From assembly GCA_041690035.1 (NCBI GenBank), contig JBDNFC010000033.1:1-22489 (forward strand): a stretch of DNA of 22,489 bases, in the 5' to 3' direction. Under the pieces are notes generated by a model. The model did no database searches, had not been told where the DNA came from, and saw only the letters and a list, made by a program, of their open reading frames with translations. This stretch comes from CALSPH01 sp041690035. GTDB lineage: Bacteria; Bacteroidota; Bacteroidia; NS11-12g; UBA955. Shown in pieces: positions 1-7,996 of this stretch (within the stretch, counting starts at the first letter, position 1; each line of letters opens with the position of its first letter). A program made the position numbers and the translations under genes.

Positions 1-368
1 GTGGAGCTGCAGGGAGTCGAACCCTGGTCCAGTGAAGCGCTAAAGTGAGCTTTCTACATGTTTAGGATAGTTTAATTTTAATGCATTAAAAGGAACGATC
101 CAACCCTTGTCAATGCCTTAACCTGCTAATAATCATTAATGGTAATAGGTATTCCATCATAATATCTCTTTGTGGATGAGCACCCTAATTCAACAGCCAA
201 AGAGACCACATTGTTGAGGGTGCACGGCAGGCTTAGTCCTAGACTATGCGGCCATTGCGAAATTGTTTTCGCCTTTTATGTTTTGAATTCCGATATTATA
301 GCGCGTGGAAATCAAAGCGCTACATGCTTACACATCCAACAAACCTCCTGTCAAATCCAGTCAGCCCC
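1..368 (-). ncRNA. ssrA: tmRNA (transfer-messenger RNA), 3' end cut by window edge
   Basis: This RNA rescues ribosomes stalled on broken mRNAs, acting first as an alanyl-tRNA mimic and then as a template for a degradation tag. Read on the minus strand, the 5' end GGGGCTGACTGGATTTGACA (starting at 368) is the highly conserved tmRNA start. The 3' end has a T-arm with GGTTCGACTCCC and the acceptor strand CAGCTCC followed by AC. GGGGCTG at the 5' end pairs with CAGCTCC at the 3' end (seven pairs, one G-U), as in the tRNA-like domain. Only the final CA of the encoded CCA lies outside the window. The tag frame is found at 244-273. Short open frames on the plus strand across 172-476 are artefacts of this RNA gene. 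The gene is a single-piece tmRNA, not permuted. Confidence 0.97.
244..273 (-). other. tmRNA tag-peptide reading frame, (A)GENNFAMAA-stop
   Basis: Inside ssrA the minus strand reads GGC GAA AAC AAT TTC GCA ATG GCC GCA TAG. After the alanine carried by the tmRNA itself this gives the tag AGENNFAMAA. The GE(N/S)N(F/Y)A-x-AA pattern is the usual Bacteroidota tag form, and the hydrophobic C-terminal AMAA end is the part recognised by ClpXP-type proteases. The resume codon GGC at 271-273 is inferred from this match to known tags. Confidence 0.93.
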
Positions 369-423
369 GATATGTTAATAAATAGAATAACTTTTAAAAA
401 AAATTATTCTATTTTATTCTCTG

Positions 424-431
424 CAAAGATA
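424..431 (-). promoter_or_regulatory. Probable -7 box for ssrA
   Basis: The minus strand reads TATCTTTG, an exact match to the Bacteroidota -7 consensus TAnnTTTG. It lies about 55 bases upstream of the mature tmRNA 5' end, so a short precursor leader would have to be removed, presumably by RNase P. No TTG is found at the usual -33 distance, which lowers confidence. Confidence 0.45.
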
Positions 432-510
432 ATACTAAAACATAAAAAAAAGACATTGTTATATCATATAATTTAATGCATTGCAATTTCAAAAAACCGC
501 ATCTATTCTG

Positions 511-518
511 TACTTTTG
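511..518 (+). promoter_or_regulatory. -7 box of the dehydrogenase/ABC transporter operon
   Basis: TACTTTTG matches TAnnTTTG exactly and ends 7 bases before the ATG at 526. No TTG sits at the standard upstream distance. If used, transcription would start a few bases before the start codon, giving an almost leaderless mRNA. It also argues against a TTG start at 481, which would place the promoter inside the coding region. Confidence 0.5.
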
Positions 519-525
519 CACCCCA

Positions 526-1722
526 ATGCTAAAAATAGGTATTTTAAAAGAACGCAAGCCCCCTGCTGATAAACGTGCTCCTTTTTCCCCTTCCGATTGT
601 GGTAAGCTTTTAATAAAATACGCGCACAAATTAGAAATCTTTGTAGAGTCTGATAATAACCGCATTTTTAGCGATGCTGACTATTTGGCCTCAGGATGCA
701 TAATCACCAATGATATCCAAGTTGCTGAAATTCTATTTGGAGTAAAAGAAGTACCCCCTGAGTTTTTAATAGCAAATAAAACCTACTTTATTTTCTCTCA
801 CACAATTAAGGGTCAAGTTGCAAACATGCCAATGCTCAAGAAAATGTTGGAATTAAAGATAAAACTGATTGACTATGAATTGTTAAAAAACGATGAAGGC
901 AGACTTATTGGATTCGGAACTCATGCAGGGATTGTGGGTGCTTATAATGGGATAAAAACTTGGGGACTAAAATTCAACTTATTTGAGCTGCCAGCTGCAC
1001 ACCAACTTGGCACTTATAATGGACTAATAGCAGCATTAAAAAAGATTGATATACCATGTATAAAAATGGCATTAACAGGCAGCGGAAGGGTTGCACAAGG
1101 CGCAGCACAACTGCTTGATGGAGCTGGCATAACAGAGATTAGCAAAGTCGATTATTTAACAAAAATAGCAAAGAAAGCGAGCTACGTTTGGCTTAAACCA
1201 AATGATTTATTTAAACATAAAACCTCTAAAATATATAATAAGGAAGATTTTCATAAAAACCACCAAGACTATTTTATTGATTTTAAACCCTATATTTTTC
1301 AGACTGATTTATTGATAAATGGCATATTTTGGTCGGCTGATATGGACAGATTATTTGATATAGAAGACATAAAAAATCCTGATTTCAAAATCCAGGTTAT
1401 TGCAGATATTAGTTGCGATATTAATGGTGCAGTGCCTATAACCTATAAAGATACAAAAATCGAAGACCCTGTGATTGGTTTTAATACAATAACATTAAAA
1501 CCTTGTGAACCATATACAAGCAATAGCATTGATATTATGGCAGTAAGTAATTTACCTTGCGAATTGCCAACAGATGCTTCTACTGTTTTTAGTCAAGTGT
1601 TGTCTTCGTCAATCATCCCCGAACTTTTTGAGCAAGAAAGTGTTCTGATTGAAAGGGCTGTTATTACAAATAGTAATGGTCAGTTAAATAATAATTACAA
1701 ATACATCAAAACCTTTTTTTAA
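526..1722 (+). CDS. Saccharopine dehydrogenase (Lys1)-like NAD(P) oxidoreductase, alanine dehydrogenase/PNT fold
   Basis: A 398-residue cytoplasmic oxidoreductase related to NAD-dependent, lysine-forming saccharopine dehydrogenase and alanine dehydrogenase. Residues 1-135 form the AlaDH/PNT N-terminal domain, starting MLKIGILKER with a conserved Arg at 17. FGVKEVP (Lys74) and FSHTIKGQ (His92) match the Lys and His that act in acid-base catalysis in yeast Lys1, with nearly the same spacing. FGTHAGIVGAYNGIKTWG (130-147) is typical of this family. LTGSGRVAQGAAQLL (183-197) is the nucleotide-binding loop, and IADISCDINGAVP closes the second domain. I chose ATG 526 over the upstream TTG 481 because family homology starts there and a -7 promoter box lies between. 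The ABC transporter starts 8 bases after the stop, so the two are probably cotranscribed. Bacterial members are often labelled alanine or saccharopine dehydrogenase without biochemical proof; the exact substrate is unknown. Confidence 0.85.
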   Translation: MLKIGILKERKPPADKRAPFSPSDCGKLLIKYAHKLEIFVESDNNRIFSDADYLASGCIITNDIQVAEILFGVKEVPPEFLIANKTYFIFSHTIKGQVANMPMLKKMLELKIKLIDYELLKNDEGRLIGFGTHAGIVGAYNGIKTWGLKFNLFELPAAHQLGTYNGLIAALKKIDIPCIKMALTGSGRVAQGAAQLLDGAGITEISKVDYLTKIAKKASYVWLKPNDLFKHKTSKIYNKEDFHKNHQDYFIDFKPYIFQTDLLINGIFWSADMDRLFDIEDIKNPDFKIQVIADISCDINGAVPITYKDTKIEDPVIGFNTITLKPCEPYTSNSIDIMAVSNLPCELPTDASTVFSQVLSSSIIPELFEQESVLIERAVITNSNGQLNNNYKYIKTFF

Positions 1723-1730
1723 AAAATTAA

Positions 1731-3596
1731 ATGGCAGGACGCAAAGACAGGGATATTCCAAAAGCAAAAATAAATAAAGACAACCTAAAGGATGCGCTAG
1801 AGATATTTAAATACCTAAAACCCTATAAAAGGTATTTTTATGGAGGGCTAATTTTTATTTCACTATCAGCCGTTAGCACCATGCTTTTTCCATTCTTGGT
1901 AGGTCAAATGGTAGATATAGCAGGTAAAGGATTAACAACATCATTGCCAGATGTAGGCAACTTAGGAATGATTAAAAAACGATTTACATTACCAGAAAAC
2001 TGGGGTTTAAATACCCTTTTACTTTTAATTTTTATACAACTTGGGTTTCAATTTTTATTCTCCTACATGCGTTTGTATCTGTTGAGCAATGCTGGAATAA
2101 AAGCCACATCAGACCTCAGAGTAGCGTTGTTTTCTAAATTAATTCATCAACCGATGCAATTTTTTAATGCTGAGCGTGTTGGGGATTTAACCTCAAGATT
2201 GGCTGCCGATGCTGGACAAATTCAAGACATGGTTTCTGTAACTTTAGCAGAGTTTTTAAGAGGTTTGCTTACATTAACCATAGGCATTGCCATGATTTTT
2301 TACATATCGCATACCTTAGCTTTTGTAATGCTTAGTGTAGTGCCTTTGCTGGCCCTTACAGCATATTTTTTTGGGTCAAAGATTAGAAAACTAGCTAGAA
2401 AAGAAACAGATATTCTTGCAGACACGGGCAATATTATTCAAGAAAACTTTACAGCAGTGGCAGTGGTTAAAGCTTTTAATAACGAGCAATTGGCAATCAA
2501 TAAATATAAAAGTGCCATTCAAAATTTAGTAAATTTTGCAATAAAAAATGCTGTTTTTAGAGGCTTATTTATCAGCAGTATGATTTTTATGGTTTTTGGA
2601 ACCATCGGGTTTGTGGTTTGGTATGCAGGCAATATGATAGGAGCAGGAGAATTAACACTAGGAGATTTAATACAATTTGTAATTTACAGCACTTTTGTTG
2701 GAGGCACATTTGCTGGATTTGCAGATATGTTTGGTCAATTACAAAAAACATTGGGTGCAACGCATAGAATTAGGGAGTTATTAAAACAAAAACAAGAGTC
2801 GAGCGAAATAGAAACTGAATTTAATATAGCAGATGAAGCATTAACTTTTGAAAACATAAGTTTTAATTATCAAAGCAGGCCTGAGGTAAAAGTATTAGAC
2901 AACTTATCTTTTAAACTTAAACCAGGTGAACAAATGGCCATTGTGGGCAGCAGCGGCAGCGGAAAAAGCACAATCGCTGCACTTGCAATGCGATTTTATG
3001 AAATTAATGAAGGTGCAATGTATCTTGGAGGTCAAAACGTAAAAGATATTCCGTTAAAAGCATACAGAAATTATTTTGGCTATGTGCCACAAGAAGTAAT
3101 GCTATTTGCCAGTTCTATATATGAAAATATTCTTTATGGAAACCCTGATGCAAGCGCAGAAATGGTAAAAACAGCGGCCCAAAGAGCCAATGCTTTAGAA
3201 TTTATCGAAAATTTTCCAGATGGTTTTGACACTTTAGTTGGCGAGCGTGGTGTGCAATTAAGCGGTGGTCAAAGACAAAGAATTGCAATTGCAAGGGCAT
3301 TATTAAAAAATCCAAGATTACTTATTTTAGATGAGGCCACAAGTAGCTTAGACAATGAGAGTGAATTTCTAGTACAGCAAGCTTTAGAAGAACTCATGAA
3401 AAACAGAACGAGTATTGTTATAGCACATAGGTTGTCTACCATAAGAAATGCAGACAAAATCATAGTTTTGGCAAAAGGTAAAATAGTAGAAGAAGGCAAT
3501 CATCATAGCTTGGCAACAAAAGAAAATGGTATTTATAAAAAACTTTTAGAAACAAGTCAAGTAATTGATAGTGCAGTATTTGGGCATGAAAATTGA
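1731..3596 (+). CDS. ABC transporter, fused permease and ATPase (MsbA/multidrug half-transporter type)
   Basis: A 621-residue inner-membrane half-transporter that should act as a homodimeric exporter. Six hydrophobic segments are visible at about 36-58, 93-115, 172-192, 195-215, 279-299 and 310-332, forming the type 1 ABC exporter membrane domain. The ATPase domain begins near 360. It contains Walker A GSSGSGKST (406-414, Lys412), the Q-loop YVPQ (Gln454), signature LSGGQ (510-514), Walker B LLILDE (530-535, catalytic Glu535) and H-loop His566 in IAHRLST. All catalytic elements are intact. A longer first periplasmic loop (about 59-92) follows the first membrane segment. The gene follows the dehydrogenase by 8 bases on the same strand. 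The substrate could be lipid, lipopolysaccharide or drugs; sequence alone does not decide. Confidence 0.95.
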   Translation: MAGRKDRDIPKAKINKDNLKDALEIFKYLKPYKRYFYGGLIFISLSAVSTMLFPFLVGQMVDIAGKGLTTSLPDVGNLGMIKKRFTLPENWGLNTLLLLIFIQLGFQFLFSYMRLYLLSNAGIKATSDLRVALFSKLIHQPMQFFNAERVGDLTSRLAADAGQIQDMVSVTLAEFLRGLLTLTIGIAMIFYISHTLAFVMLSVVPLLALTAYFFGSKIRKLARKETDILADTGNIIQENFTAVAVVKAFNNEQLAINKYKSAIQNLVNFAIKNAVFRGLFISSMIFMVFGTIGFVVWYAGNMIGAGELTLGDLIQFVIYSTFVGGTFAGFADMFGQLQKTLGATHRIRELLKQKQESSEIETEFNIADEALTFENISFNYQSRPEVKVLDNLSFKLKPGEQMAIVGSSGSGKSTIAALAMRFYEINEGAMYLGGQNVKDIPLKAYRNYFGYVPQEVMLFASSIYENILYGNPDASAEMVKTAAQRANALEFIENFPDGFDTLVGERGVQLSGGQRQRIAIARALLKNPRLLILDEATSSLDNESEFLVQQALEELMKNRTSIVIAHRLSTIRNADKIIVLAKGKIVEEGNHHSLATKENGIYKKLLETSQVIDSAVFGHEN

Positions 3597-3644
3597 ATCT
3601 AACAAGTACAAATCAGATAGATTTTACTTTAATAAAATATTGAT

Positions 3645-3652
3645 TACCTTTG
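3645..3652 (+). promoter_or_regulatory. -7 box upstream of the T9SS cargo gene
   Basis: TACCTTTG is an exact TAnnTTTG match ending 10 bases before the ATG at 3663. The -33 position has only a T-run, with no TTG. It lies in the 66-base gap after the ABC transporter gene, and suggests that the secreted-protein gene has its own promoter. Confidence 0.45.
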
Positions 3653-3662
3653 ATTTCTTAAT

Positions 3663-6266
3663 ATGTCTATAAAAAACTACCCTAAAACCCACATCTTTAG
3701 ATTTGTTGCTTTTTGCATTGTTGCATTTGCAATATTAATTTATTCACTAAAACTAAAAGGCTATGGCTCTGGCGCATCAATAGCAGGCTATACCAATGCG
3801 CCATCAGAATCAAATTGCACCTCTTGCCACAGCGGCACTTTGCAAAGCAATCCGGCAGCAATGATACATAATACTAGTTTTATTGGAAGCGGATATTTTC
3901 CAGACTCTACCTACAGCATGACACTTGCTTTTAAAAATTCTGGAACAAGCAAATTTGGATTTTCAATAACCTGCTTAGATGAAGCCACCAACTCTCCCAT
4001 TGGCACTCTTGCCACAATTGGCACAAAAGTGCAGTCGTCTACCGCCACTTTTTCGAGTAAATTAAGAACCTATATTACGCATACAAGTTCTGGCACAGCC
4101 ACTACTTCTACAGACAGTATTTATTGGACTTTTTCTTGGAAAGCTCCTGCCACAATAGCGGGAAATGTAATATTTTATGCAGTGGTAAATGCCACAAATG
4201 GCAATAATGCAACAAATGGTGATGTGGTATATGCCAAAACTTTTAAATACGGTCTAAGCACATCATTATCTAAGGCTAAAGCCACAAGCAATGATACTAT
4301 GACCTGTGTTGGCAAAACCATCACAGTTTCTGGATCAGCAACCAACACCCCGTTAAGTTACGAATGGGCAATGGCTGGGGCTTCTAAATCTACCGATACT
4401 GCTAAAAATACCAGCTTTTCTTATTCAACATCAGGTACAAAAATTGTGCGTTTTAGAGCTAAAAATCAATATGGTTTTGGCGATTGGGATACTTTAAGAA
4501 TTGTAGTAAATAATTTACCTTTAGCCTCCATTTCGGGTGCAACAACACGCAAAATCTGCGAGGGTGATTCGGTGTTATTATCTTCAAGTTTTCAAGCAAA
4601 TACTACCTATTTATGGAATCCTATTAATAAAACTGGCAATGCAATATGGGTAAAAGATAGCGGTAACTATACCGTTACAGCAACCAATACAAGCACGCTG
4701 TGCACTGCTACAAGCAGCGCTGTTAATGTAAAAGTGATAAAAAAAGTACTGCCGCAATTAATTAATAAAACTGCAAAGGATACTGTTTGCAACTTGTTTC
4801 CTATTCATTTTGGAATCACTCCTTTAACAGGTTTTGATAGTTTTAATGTTTATATTAATAATATCCTTTTTACTACTTTGCCTAGGTCTGATAGTTTTAT
4901 AATTATACCTCCAATTGGCGATTCGTTTTCTATAAAGATTAATACCATTTCTGATGGTTGTGTTTCTGTATTTTCTAACCAAATTAAAAAATACACCTTG
5001 CCTTCACCATCTTCCCCCTTGCCAAACTGTAATGCAGTATTGCTGGATAGTGCTATTATTATTTCTTGGCGTCCTTTAGCAAATATTCTTAATTATGAAA
5101 TTTCTGACGATACCGGAAAATCATGGAATACTGTTTCAAAATTTGATAGCAGTTATACCTTTACAGGTTTGGTAAAAAGAACCACAAAACGCTTTTTAAT
5201 AAGGTCTGTGAGTACCACAGCCTGTCCCAAAAGCAATAGTGCTGCTATAGTTTGTGGCACCAATTCTTGCATCACACCTTATGATAAAATAATTATTGCA
5301 GACTCTATATGTGCGCACATAAATACTGGGATGGTTTTTAGAAATTTAGCAACCAATAATTTTGATTTATTTATTAATAATCAAAAACAAACTTTTAATG
5401 ATAGTATTGTTACGATAAATATAACAAGAGATAGCCAATTAAGAATTAGTTTACAAGACAAAACACAAGCAAGTTGTGCGAATTTTACAGATAGTATTGT
5501 AATAAAATCATTAAATAATACAGCATTTAATGCTACTCAATTAAATGCTGACTCGGTTTGTAAAAATAGTGAAGTTGCTTTTAACATATTGCCAAATGTA
5601 AGCAGCGCTAATTACACTCTAAATGAGTTAGTGAATGGTACACCTATTTTTATAACAAATAATAAGATAAATGATAAACTAATCACTTTGGTTCAAAAGG
5701 ACATTGCTTTTTACCGTATTTTGGTTGCAGAAAAAACCTGCTCTACTGCTTTTGATTTTACTCACTTTGGCAAAAACAATCCAGTTTTTACTATTAATGT
5801 AGGCAACAATTGGTTAAATTATAGCTTATTAGCCAAGCCAAGTATACATGATTATATTTGGACAGACAGTGCACAATTTTTTGCACCCCAAAATACTGAC
5901 AGTGCAGTATTTTTTATGGCAGGTAAAATGAATTCTAGGCAAAAGTTTTATGTTAATGTGCAAAGCATAAATGGTTGCTCTACAAAAGATTCTATAGCTT
6001 TTAATGTTTTTGACCATACCAATATCTTAAATCTTAGCGAAACTGAGCTGATTTTTTACCCTAATCCTGTTATAGATCATCTAAGTTTTAATTTGTTAAA
6101 AATACCATTAAAAAATATTCAAATTATTGATGCAATAGGTAAAATAGCCGTTACTTTTTCACCCAAAATAGGCAATAATAATATAGATTGCAGCAGCCTA
6201 ACAAAAGGGCAATACTTTTTAATTGATGAAAATGGGCTATACTTAGGCAAATTTATTAAAGAATAA
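3663..6266 (+). CDS. Secreted multidomain protein: choice-of-anchor V-like domain with CxxCH, Ig/PKD-like modules, T9SS sorting domain
   Basis: An 867-residue exported protein. A basic N-terminus and hydrophobic segment (12-29) form the Sec signal. Residues 42-195 resemble the choice-of-anchor V (reeler-like) domain of Bacteroidota, with the small motif C52-T-S-C55-H56 near its start and the SWKAPATIAGNVIFYAVVNA strand pattern near its end. A PKD-like module (about 213-283, LSYEWAMAG) and an Ig-like module (about 285-360, TYLWNP) follow, then a long Ser/Thr/Asn-rich region with an fn3-like piece (IIISWRPLANILNYEIS). The last 75 residues, with YPNP at 799-802 and a final LTKGQYFLI...LGKFIKE, are a type A T9SS sorting domain, which is removed as the protein is moved to the cell surface. 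Function is unknown: adhesion or surface display is plausible. Whether CxxCH binds haem cannot be told from sequence. Confidence 0.85.
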   Translation: MSIKNYPKTHIFRFVAFCIVAFAILIYSLKLKGYGSGASIAGYTNAPSESNCTSCHSGTLQSNPAAMIHNTSFIGSGYFPDSTYSMTLAFKNSGTSKFGFSITCLDEATNSPIGTLATIGTKVQSSTATFSSKLRTYITHTSSGTATTSTDSIYWTFSWKAPATIAGNVIFYAVVNATNGNNATNGDVVYAKTFKYGLSTSLSKAKATSNDTMTCVGKTITVSGSATNTPLSYEWAMAGASKSTDTAKNTSFSYSTSGTKIVRFRAKNQYGFGDWDTLRIVVNNLPLASISGATTRKICEGDSVLLSSSFQANTTYLWNPINKTGNAIWVKDSGNYTVTATNTSTLCTATSSAVNVKVIKKVLPQLINKTAKDTVCNLFPIHFGITPLTGFDSFNVYINNILFTTLPRSDSFIIIPPIGDSFSIKINTISDGCVSVFSNQIKKYTLPSPSSPLPNCNAVLLDSAIIISWRPLANILNYEISDDTGKSWNTVSKFDSSYTFTGLVKRTTKRFLIRSVSTTACPKSNSAAIVCGTNSCITPYDKIIIADSICAHINTGMVFRNLATNNFDLFINNQKQTFNDSIVTINITRDSQLRISLQDKTQASCANFTDSIVIKSLNNTAFNATQLNADSVCKNSEVAFNILPNVSSANYTLNELVNGTPIFITNNKINDKLITLVQKDIAFYRILVAEKTCSTAFDFTHFGKNNPVFTINVGNNWLNYSLLAKPSIHDYIWTDSAQFFAPQNTDSAVFFMAGKMNSRQKFYVNVQSINGCSTKDSIAFNVFDHTNILNLSETELIFYPNPVIDHLSFNLLKIPLKNIQIIDAIGKIAVTFSPKIGNNNIDCSSLTKGQYFLIDENGLYLGKFIKE

Positions 6267-6316
6267 TTTTAATAAAAACACTTGCAATAAATGCTTTAGG
6301 ATGAGCAAATGGTTTA

Positions 6317-6348
6317 TTCTTTTAATTAATAATGTTTTATTAAAAGAA
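6317..6348 (+). repeat. 10-bp perfect inverted repeat in the gap before the carboxylase gene
   Basis: TTCTTTTAAT at 6317-6326 is exactly complementary to ATTAAAAGAA at 6339-6348, leaving a 12-base loop. It lies about 50 bases after the T9SS cargo gene. The stem is almost all A-T and no T-run follows, so it is not a standard intrinsic terminator. It could still help end transcription or be a protein-binding site. The rest of 6267-6449 shows no convincing gene. Confidence 0.5.
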
Positions 6349-6396
6349 AAACATCGCGTAAAAAGAAAAAACCTTTTTGATTTTAAATTATAAATT

Positions 6397-6426
6397 TTGA
6401 ACATCAATTTGCTTTCATTTACTTTG
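6397..6426 (+). promoter_or_regulatory. Promoter of the acyl-CoA carboxylase gene
   Basis: TTG at 6397-6399, then 19 bases, then TTACTTTG at 6419-6426. The spacing is ideal for the Bacteroidota primary sigma factor, and the -7 box differs from TAnnTTTG at one position (T for A). The ATG at 6450 lies 23 bases beyond the box. Confidence 0.55.
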
Positions 6427-6449
6427 CATCTTCACAAGCATAAAAAAAC

Positions 6450-7994
6450 ATGACTACACCATTGCATCAAGAATTGATAAAAAAAAGAGCCGAATCTCAA
6501 TTGGGTGGTGGCGAAAAACGCATTGCATCGCAACATGGAAAAGGAAAGTTAACTGCTAGAGAAAGAATTGCTTTGTTAGTAGATGAAAACACTTTTAGCG
6601 AAATTGGCGCTTTTGTTATGCACCGAAGCTCAGATTTTGGCATGGAAAATCAAAAGATTTTGGGTGATGGTGTCGTTACAGGATATGCAAAAGTAAATGG
6701 CAGATTAATCTATTTATTTTCACAAGACTTTACAGTTTTTGGGGGTTCGCTATCCGAAACCCATGCAGAAAAAATTTGTAAAATAATGGATTTAGCCCTA
6801 AAAAATGGCGCCCCATGCATTGGATTAAACGACAGTGGAGGAGCTAGAATTCAAGAAGGTGTGGTTTCCCTAGGCGGCTATGCCGATATTTTTTATAAAA
6901 ACACACAGTCAAGTGGTGTTATTCCTCAAATTTCTGCAATTATGGGGCCATGCGCTGGCGGAGCTGTTTATTCTCCAGCCATTACAGACTTCATTATAAT
7001 GGTAGAGCATACCAGTTATATGTTTGTAACAGGACCGAATGTAGTAAAAACAGTGACTAACGAAGAGGTGAGCTCAGAAGATTTAGGAGGTGCAAGTGTA
7101 CACTCTAGTAAAAGTGGTGTAGCCCATTTTGCAGCAAGTAACGAAATAGAGGCTATAGAAAACATAAAACAACTACTCTCCTATTTGCCTCAAAACTGCG
7201 AAACAAAAGCACCTTCTATTCCCTACTTGGTGGCAGATGAATCAAGAATGGCACTAGATAATATAATTCCTGTAAATCCAAATCAGCCCTATGACGTAAA
7301 AGATGTAATTGCTGGGCTTCTTGATGAAAATACATTTTTTGAGGTACACAAAAACTTTGCAGAAAACATTGTTGTTGGCTTTGCTAGATTAGCAGGCAGA
7401 AGTGTTGGTATAGTTGCCAATCAACCAGCCTACCTTGCAGGTGTACTAGATGTGAAAGCATCTCAAAAAGGAGCGCGTTTTGTAAGATTTTGCGATGCTT
7501 TTAATATTCCATTGCTGGTTTTAGAAGATGTACCAGGATTTTTGCCAGGAACAGACCAAGAGTGGAACGCCATTATTACTAATGGTGCTAAATTATTATA
7601 TGCATTTTGCGAAGCCACTGTGCCACGGATTACAGTTATCACCCGCAAAGCTTATGGTGGAGCTTATGATGTAATGAACAGCAAACACATAGGAGCAGAT
7701 TTAAACTTTGCGTGGCCAACGGCAGAAATTGCAGTGATGGGTGCTAAAGGTGCTGCTGAAATTATTTTTAAAAATGAAATCAATGAAGCTACTGATAAAG
7801 AAATTGCTTGGAAAGAAAAAGAAAAGGAATACAGCAATTTATTTGCAAACCCATATCGTGCCGCAGAAAGAGGCTTTATAGATGAGGTAATTTTACCATC
7901 AGAAACCCGCCAAAGGTTAATTGCAGCTTTTGAGATGTTAGAAAATAAAGTAGTAAATTTACCTAAAAAGAAGCATGGCAATATTCCTTTATAA
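6450..7994 (+). CDS. pccB: Acyl-CoA carboxylase beta subunit (carboxyltransferase), probably propionyl-CoA carboxylase
   Basis: A 514-residue carboxyltransferase, the normal length for PccB/MmdA proteins. It moves CO2 from carboxybiotin to an acyl-CoA, giving (S)-methylmalonyl-CoA if the substrate is propionyl-CoA. The N-terminal half has GKLTARERI, LNDSGGARIQEG (Asp128 region) and the oxyanion-hole loop GPCAGGAVYSP (from Gly166). The C-terminal half has ARLAGRSVGIVANQP, DVPGFLPGTDQE and RKAYGGAYDVMNSKHIGAD. Asp407 in GGAYDVM matches the residue that favours propionyl-CoA over acetyl-CoA in actinobacterial PccB. Sodium-pump methylmalonyl-CoA decarboxylase alpha subunits are close relatives and cannot be fully excluded. 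No biotin carboxylase or biotin carrier gene is adjacent. The stop codon is 2 bases from the end of the convergent asparaginase gene. Confidence 0.92.
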   Translation: MTTPLHQELIKKRAESQLGGGEKRIASQHGKGKLTARERIALLVDENTFSEIGAFVMHRSSDFGMENQKILGDGVVTGYAKVNGRLIYLFSQDFTVFGGSLSETHAEKICKIMDLALKNGAPCIGLNDSGGARIQEGVVSLGGYADIFYKNTQSSGVIPQISAIMGPCAGGAVYSPAITDFIIMVEHTSYMFVTGPNVVKTVTNEEVSSEDLGGASVHSSKSGVAHFAASNEIEAIENIKQLLSYLPQNCETKAPSIPYLVADESRMALDNIIPVNPNQPYDVKDVIAGLLDENTFFEVHKNFAENIVVGFARLAGRSVGIVANQPAYLAGVLDVKASQKGARFVRFCDAFNIPLLVLEDVPGFLPGTDQEWNAIITNGAKLLYAFCEATVPRITVITRKAYGGAYDVMNSKHIGADLNFAWPTAEIAVMGAKGAAEIIFKNEINEATDKEIAWKEKEKEYSNLFANPYRAAERGFIDEVILPSETRQRLIAAFEMLENKVVNLPKKKHGNIPL

Positions 7995-7996
7995 AA

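Noticed and set aside
172..476. Two overlapping plus-strand open frames of 68 and 76 codons
   Set aside because: They lie antisense to the tmRNA gene and its promoter region, with compositions unlike the real proteins here; the RNA gene explains the sequence.
481..525. TTG start at 481 for the dehydrogenase, and similar TTG starts at 16887 (mdh) and 17936 (PolX-like)
   Set aside because: Each adds residues outside family homology and overlaps a promoter or terminator; the downstream ATGs give the expected N-termini.
6301..6393. Possible 30-residue small protein starting MSKWFILLINN
   Set aside because: Short, highly AT-rich, overlapping a perfect inverted repeat, with no promoter of its own or recognisable family; chance is the simpler explanation.
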